From Acidobacteriota bacterium (lineage in GTDB: Bacteria > Acidobacteriota > UBA6911 > RPQK01 > JADFOI01), in the NCBI GenBank assembly GCA_029942065.1, contig JAPYTY010000053.1:1-10518 (forward strand): a stretch of DNA of 10,518 nt, in the 5' to 3' direction. Made by a program: the position numbers and the translations under genes. The notes under the pieces are model-generated. The model was not told the DNA's origin, searched no databases, and saw only the letters and a program-made list of their open reading frames with translations. How positions within the stretch are numbered: position 1 is the stretch's first letter; each line of letters begins with the position of its first letter. Below are positions 6,676-10,518 of the stretch, piece by piece.

Positions 6676-7653
6676 ATGGCCTCTGAAGAAAAACCTCAGA
6701 CGCCCACCACCAGCGTCAGGGTACTGGAACAAGTGCCTGAGCAGCGGCTCAAGCTCAAGCTTTTGGCAGGGGCTGACGGGCTGGACAATAAAATTAACTC
6801 CCCTCGCATCCAGAGGCTCGGTCTCGCGTTTTCCGGCTACGTGGATTATCTGGATGACGGAATGGTTCAGCTGGTGGGCCAAACAGAGAGCAACTATCTG
6901 ACGACTCTCGGCCGAGCAGCTCGGCAGGCGGCTATCGAACGGGTCTTCACCTGTAATCTGTCCTGTTTGGTGATCACCGGCAACCTCCGGCCGCCCAAGG
7001 CACTGCTGGGCAACTGCGATCGATTCAATGTCCCGATTTTCCAGACCGATGTGCCCAGTTCCGTCGTCATCAGGGAGATTCCCGCTTTTCTGGAAGAACA
7101 GCTGGCCCCAACCACGACGGTTCATGGAGTCTTGATGGAAGTTTTTGGGCTGGGAGTGCTCCTTCTGGGTCCCTCAGGCATCGGCAAAAGTGAGTGTGGA
7201 TTAGATTTGATCCTGAGAGGGCATCGATTGGTAAGCGATGACCTGGTCGTGATCAGGAAATTTGGGGCGGATCGAGTGCTGGGTTCGGGTCCTACCGATT
7301 TTCAGTTTCACATGGAATTGCGCGGTCTGGGCATTATCGATATCAAGGAGTTGTTTGGCGTTTCAGTGGTGAGTCCGAAAAAAATACTGGATCTGGCCAT
7401 CGATCTGGTGCGCTGGGATTCCGGGAAGGAATACGATCGATTAGGTCTGGAGGAACGAAGCTATTCCTTGCTCGAAGTGCCCGTACCTCTGATTACCATG
7501 CCCGTGGCCTCGGGCCGGAATCTTGCTACCCTGGTGGAGGTGGCGGTGCGGATTCAGATGCTCAAAAGCCAGGGATATAGCCCTTCAAGTGACTTTTTCA
7601 GGAGGTTGGAAACTCGCTTGAAAGCCTCCTCCGATGATGTATGGCGCGTATGA
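6676..7653 (+). CDS. hprK: HPr kinase/phosphorylase HprK
   Basis: HprK phosphorylates, and with phosphate dephosphorylates, the regulatory serine of HPr, tuning PTS flux to energy state. At 325 residues it has the usual two domains. The N-terminal part (about 24-140) contains SPRIQRLGLAFSGYVDYL (42-59). The kinase domain has the conserved histidine in TVHGVL (H150), Walker A GPSGIGKSE (165-173), RLVSDD (184-189), the HprK signature MELRGLGIIDIKELFG (213-228), WDSGKEYDRLGLEE (247-260) and SGRNLATLVEVA (279-290). Residues just before GRN are MPVAS where many relatives have PVRP or PVKP. ATG 6676 leaves about 20 residues before the family's usual first strand and has no clear ribosome binding site 28 bases after rpoN; a later start cannot be excluded. 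Its substrate HPr is encoded three genes downstream. Confidence 0.95.
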   Translation: MASEEKPQTPTTSVRVLEQVPEQRLKLKLLAGADGLDNKINSPRIQRLGLAFSGYVDYLDDGMVQLVGQTESNYLTTLGRAARQAAIERVFTCNLSCLVITGNLRPPKALLGNCDRFNVPIFQTDVPSSVVIREIPAFLEEQLAPTTTVHGVLMEVFGLGVLLLGPSGIGKSECGLDLILRGHRLVSDDLVVIRKFGADRVLGSGPTDFQFHMELRGLGIIDIKELFGVSVVSPKKILDLAIDLVRWDSGKEYDRLGLEERSYSLLEVPVPLITMPVASGRNLATLVEVAVRIQMLKSQGYSPSSDFFRRLETRLKASSDDVWRV

Positions 7654-8528
7654 ACGACCCGAACCAGCTGGAGTCTTTGGTCATCCTGACGGGGATGAGC
7701 GGTTCGGGAAAGCATACTGCTTTTAAGGCCTTTGAGGATTTGGGATTCTTTTGTGTGGATAATCTTCCCACCTCCTTGATTGCCCGTCTCGTTGAGATGT
7801 CCACGGCCTCGGGGGGTGCCATCCGGCAGTTGGCGATGGTCATCGACATTCGGTTGGGACCCTCCTTGACCGGATTTGAGGCGCTCTTCAATGAGATTAA
7901 ACAGCTATCCAGTCGTGCGACCATCATCTTCTTTGATGCTCCCAACGAGGTTTTGGCCCGTAGGTACAGCGAAACCAGGCGGGTTCATCCACTGGGCCAT
8001 GACCAGTCGTTGCTCGAGGGAATTCGGTTGGAACGGAAAGAACTGGCTGGGATTCGTTCGGTGGCAGATCGCGTCGTTGATACCAGCGAGTTTTCGGTTC
8101 ACGATCTCCGAAATCTGATCTACCGGGATTTCCAGCAGGTCGACCGGGAAGAGATGTTGAATGTTTCACTGGTGAGCTTTGGTTTCAAGCACGGGCTTCC
8201 CTACAATTCGGAATTGGTTTTTGATGTAAGATTCCTTCCCAATCCTTATTTTGAGCCCGATCTCAAGGAAAAATCCGGCAACGACGCGGAAGTGGTGGCC
8301 TACATGCTGAAGTATCCGGAGACCAGGGAAATTCTGGAAAAAATTCACGATATGCTAGAATACCTACTCCCCAAATACACCCGGGAAGGCAAGCAATACC
8401 TAACTATTTCTGTAGGTTGTACCGGTGGAAGACACCGTTCGGTCATGGTGGTCAATGAGTTGAAAAAACGCCTGGAGCAGGCGGGGCAACAGGTGAATCT
8501 GGTTCATCGAGACCTACTTAACGAATGA
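7650..8528 (+). CDS. rapZ: RNase adapter / nucleotide-binding protein RapZ (YvcJ family)
   Basis: RapZ-family proteins bind nucleotides. In E. coli RapZ guides RNase E to the GlmZ small RNA and senses glucosamine-6-phosphate; the role outside Enterobacteria is less clear. Numbered from ATG 7650 (292 residues): Walker A GMSGSGKHT (15-23), GFFCVDNLP (32-40), FDAPNEVLARRYSETRRVHPL (95-115), then the C-terminal domain with SFGFKHG (176-182), DVRFLPNPYF (192-201) and GCTGGRHRS (256-264). The residue after the Walker A lysine is histidine (H22) where most P-loops have Ser or Thr, though T23 follows. An in-frame ATG at 7641 would add three residues. I prefer 7650 because it forms an ATGA overlap with hprK like three other junctions in this operon; neither start has a clear ribosome binding site. 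The gene also overlaps the EIIA gene by four bases. Confidence 0.94.
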   Translation: MNDPNQLESLVILTGMSGSGKHTAFKAFEDLGFFCVDNLPTSLIARLVEMSTASGGAIRQLAMVIDIRLGPSLTGFEALFNEIKQLSSRATIIFFDAPNEVLARRYSETRRVHPLGHDQSLLEGIRLERKELAGIRSVADRVVDTSEFSVHDLRNLIYRDFQQVDREEMLNVSLVSFGFKHGLPYNSELVFDVRFLPNPYFEPDLKEKSGNDAEVVAYMLKYPETREILEKIHDMLEYLLPKYTREGKQYLTISVGCTGGRHRSVMVVNELKKRLEQAGQQVNLVHRDLLNE

Positions 8529-8938
8529 CTCGAAACACTTTAGTGGGAGGTCTGGTCGTTACCCACGGTCAGCTTGCCCAGGAACTCGTTGCGGCAGCGG
8601 AGACCATTGTGGGGGAGGCCCTGCAGATTGCAGCCGTCTCGATTGGTTGGGATGATGATGTTGCAGAATCGCAAAGAAAAATTGAGGTGGCGGTTCAAAA
8701 AGTCAACACAGGAAAAGGCGTGATCATTCTGACCGATATGTTCGGAGGGACTCCTTCCAATCTGTCCTTGCCCCTGTTGAAGAAGGGTGAATTGGAGATC
8801 GTGACGGGTGTCAATTTGCCCATGATAATCAAGGTGGCTAACCAGGCCGCCAGCGACTCGCTTTCAGAACTCGCCACCCGTGTGAAGCAGCAGGGTCAAA
8901 AGCACATCTCGATTGCCAGCGAACTTTTAGGGGAATGA
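8525..8938 (+). CDS. PTS EIIA component, mannose (EIIA-Man) family
   Basis: The 137-residue protein is a stand-alone EIIA of the mannose/sorbose superfamily, which takes phosphate from HPr on a histidine. The phosphorylation site is H14 in GLVVTHGQLAQELV (9-22). The second hallmark, DMFGGTPSNLS (71-81), forms part of the active site, and VTGVNLPMI (93-101) follows as in the family. No EIIB, EIIC or EIID is encoded nearby, so phosphate transfer probably serves regulation rather than sugar uptake, unless permease parts lie elsewhere. DhaM-like proteins share this fold, but no dihydroxyacetone kinase genes are here. It overlaps rapZ and ptsH by four bases at each end and has no clear ribosome binding site, which suggests translational coupling. 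Confidence 0.92.
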   Translation: MTRNTLVGGLVVTHGQLAQELVAAAETIVGEALQIAAVSIGWDDDVAESQRKIEVAVQKVNTGKGVIILTDMFGGTPSNLSLPLLKKGELEIVTGVNLPMIIKVANQAASDSLSELATRVKQQGQKHISIASELLGE

Positions 8939-9210
8939 TTCGAACAACCCTTCGAATCAAAAGTGAGCTGGGCTTGCACGCACGGGCCGCCGCAAAATTG
9001 GTGAAAATCGCCTCCCGTTTTGAATCGGACATCAAGTTGTTGCGGCTCAACGGCGACATTCAGGTGGATGCAAAAAGCATTTTGGGGATTTTACTGTTGG
9101 CCGCCTCCAAAGGAACCGAACTGGAGTTGGTCATCGACGGCAAAGACGAAGAGGCTGCTACGGAGGCCCTGGTGGAATTGGTGGAAGATCGTTTTGGCGA
9201 GGAGCAATAG
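8935..9210 (+). CDS. ptsH: Phosphocarrier protein HPr
   Basis: HPr carries phosphate from Enzyme I to EIIA proteins. The 91-residue chain has the catalytic histidine at the classical position, H15 in LGLHARAAAKLV (12-23), with R17 that stabilises the phosphohistidine. The usual proline after R17 (LHARPA) is alanine here. The regulatory serine is conserved as S48 in DAKSILGILLLAA (45-57), matching Ser46 of Gram-positive HPr, and suits the HprK encoded upstream. Both control points of a dual-phosphorylated HPr are therefore present. ATG 8935 overlaps the EIIA stop (ATGA); a GGGG (8930-8933) lies almost on the start, so coupling is more likely than independent initiation. The gap to ptsI is five bases. 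Confidence 0.95.
   Translation: MIRTTLRIKSELGLHARAAAKLVKIASRFESDIKLLRLNGDIQVDAKSILGILLLAASKGTELELVIDGKDEEAATEALVELVEDRFGEEQ
9199..9204 (+). promoter_or_regulatory. Ribosome binding site for ptsI
   Basis: GAGGAG (9199-9204) lies inside the last codons of ptsH, 11 bases before ATG 9216. It is the clearest Shine-Dalgarno-like site in the PTS part of the operon. It supports ATG 9216 over the later in-frame ATG at 9249. Confidence 0.5.
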
Positions 9211-9215
9211 AGACG

Positions 9216-10518
9216 ATGAGTAAGGATTCTTCACAGCAGTTGTCCGGAATGGGGCTTTCCCCCGGAATTGCCGTCGGAACAGCCTACAGGGTGGAGCGGC
9301 CAACGGTCGCTTTTTACCGGACCCGGATTGCGTCCAGGGAAGTCACCAAGGAGCTCAAGCGGTTTCGTTCCGCCATCGAAAGGTCCTACCGACAGCTCCG
9401 GCGGGTCAAGAAAAAGTTTGAAAGTGAGGTGGGGAAGGAGCACGCCTACATCATCGATGCCCACCTGCTGATCCTGGAAGATCGTCAGTTGCTGGGGGAC
9501 GTCGAAAAGAGGATTCAGGAAGATCGACACAGTCCCGAGCGAGCGATCCGCGAATCCGCTGAAAGCTGGCTCTCGGTATATCGTTCCCTGGATGACCCTT
9601 TTTTTCGGGAACGGGGCTCGGATGTCGAGGAGGTGGTGGAACGCGTGATCGCCAACCTCATGAAACTCAAACCTCAGAATCACGATGGTCTGCCGGAAGA
9701 ACTGATCCTGGTGGTTCCGGAGGTGAGTCTGTCTCTGCTGGCCGAGTACCCGATAGATCAGGTAAAAGGCCTGGTAGCGACAAGGGGCGGACCGACTTCT
9801 CATGGCATCATTATCGCTCGTTCCTATCAAATTCCAGTCGTTTCAGGTCTCAAGAACACCGAGGAGATGGTTCGCACGGGTGAGACCTTGATCGTGGATG
9901 GAGCCAGGGGAACGGTCCAGGTCAGTCCCGGGCGTCAGGAAATCAGGATCTGTCGCGCTCGGATCAGAAGAGAGAAAAAGCGTCGACTCGGCCTGGCCGG
10001 TGATCCCGGGCCTTGTGTCACCACCGATGGACGACAAATTTCCGTTTACGCCAATTCGGAGATCGCTAGCGAAGTCCCCTACGAGCTTCGGCTTGGTGGT
10101 GAAGGGGTCGGATTGTTTCGGTCCGAATATGTCTACATGCAGGAAAAGAGCAGTCCGGTCAGTGAGGAGAAACAGTTCCGGGTCTATAAGCGTTTGGCTC
10201 GGGCGGTGAAGGATCGTCCGGCGGTGATCAGAACACTGGATCTCGGAAACGAAAAACATCCCTATTTTTCCCGGCTCCTGGGAGGTGATGAAGGTGCGTT
10301 GGGTGTTCGAGGTATTCGCATGAGTCTGAGGCATCCTGAGATCTTCAAGACTCAAATCCGGGCCATTTTGCGAGCCAGTGCCTTCGGGAATTTGAAAATC
10401 GTGTTCCCCATGGTGTCCAGCGTTGAGGAAGTGGTTGAAGGGCGAACCCTCATCAAAGCCATCCAGAAGGAACTTCTGCGTGAGGGGATGGCCATGAACG
10501 AGGATATCGAGATCGGGG
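9216..10518 (+). CDS. ptsI: PTS Enzyme I (PEP-protein phosphotransferase), 3' end outside window
   Basis: Enzyme I autophosphorylates from PEP and hands the phosphate to HPr. The open frame runs from ATG 9216 off the right edge: 434 codons, about three quarters of a typical 570-590-residue enzyme. It starts directly with the PtsI N-terminal sequence GMGLSPGIAVGTAYRV (11-26), with no GAF or other N-terminal domain, unlike PtsP of the nitrogen PTS. A helical HPr-binding region follows, then the phosphohistidine motif GGPTSHGIIIAR (191-202, H196). The PEP-binding barrel shows GEGVGLFRSEYVYM (295-308, R302) and IRTLDLGNEK (338-347, R339). GNEKH replaces the more usual GGDK, and DEGALGVRGIR (358-368) replaces a more usual ENPxLGxRxIR. 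The catalytic cysteine region near the C-terminus lies beyond the window. It follows ptsH by five bases. Confidence 0.95.
   Translation, partial: MSKDSSQQLSGMGLSPGIAVGTAYRVERPTVAFYRTRIASREVTKELKRFRSAIERSYRQLRRVKKKFESEVGKEHAYIIDAHLLILEDRQLLGDVEKRIQEDRHSPERAIRESAESWLSVYRSLDDPFFRERGSDVEEVVERVIANLMKLKPQNHDGLPEELILVVPEVSLSLLAEYPIDQVKGLVATRGGPTSHGIIIARSYQIPVVSGLKNTEEMVRTGETLIVDGARGTVQVSPGRQEIRICRARIRREKKRRLGLAGDPGPCVTTDGRQISVYANSEIASEVPYELRLGGEGVGLFRSEYVYMQEKSSPVSEEKQFRVYKRLARAVKDRPAVIRTLDLGNEKHPYFSRLLGGDEGALGVRGIRMSLRHPEIFKTQIRAILRASAFGNLKIVFPMVSSVEEVVEGRTLIKAIQKELLREGMAMNEDIEIG

Noticed and set aside
9020..9223. Alternate-frame open frame overlapping ptsH
   Set aside because: Tryptophan-rich translation is typical of a wrong frame, and HPr occupies the region with all its hallmark residues.

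Overview
The window reads as a bacterial chromosome segment of moderate GC content with every recognisable gene on the + strand. Outer-membrane LPS export genes show a diderm. The order recJ - lptC/A - lptB - rpoN - hprK - rapZ - EIIA(Man-type) - HPr - EI resembles the rpoN neighbourhood known from Acidobacteriota and deltaproteobacterial relatives. I favour an Acidobacteriota-like lineage, but this is inference from gene order, not a phylogeny.

Layout: positions 1-86 hold a short array of hairpin-forming repeats, cut by the left edge. Two units differ by compensated base-pair changes. recJ (141-1856) follows, with an extended -10-like element so close to its GTG start that a leaderless mRNA is possible. 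A 220-base gap (1857-2076) has two small inverted repeats and a weak promoter candidate but no gene. From 2077 to the right edge runs one tightly packed probable operon: a 784-residue membrane-anchored LptC-plus-OstA/LptA-like protein, LptB ATPase, RpoN (sigma-54), HPr kinase/phosphorylase, RapZ, a mannose-family EIIA, HPr, and the first 434 codons of PTS Enzyme I. Four junctions are 4-base ATGA overlaps.

How the genes work together: the LptC/A protein and LptB are the periplasmic bridge and cytoplasmic motor of LPS export. EI, HPr and EIIA form a PEP-dependent phosphorelay without any sugar permease in view. HPr keeps both the catalytic His15 and the serine context used by HprK, so the relay can probably be gated by HprK. 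RapZ, encoded between HprK and EIIA, is a nucleotide-binding regulator linked in some bacteria to amino-sugar control. The cluster thus joins envelope export, alternative sigma factor use and a regulatory PTS.

I see no mobile element, CRISPR array, RNA gene or new defence or biosynthetic system. The unusual points are the covarying hairpin repeats, the one-chain LptC/LptA-like bridge, a Walker A change in RapZ (histidine after the lysine), the absence of an hpf/raiA gene between rpoN and hprK, and the possible leaderless recJ start.
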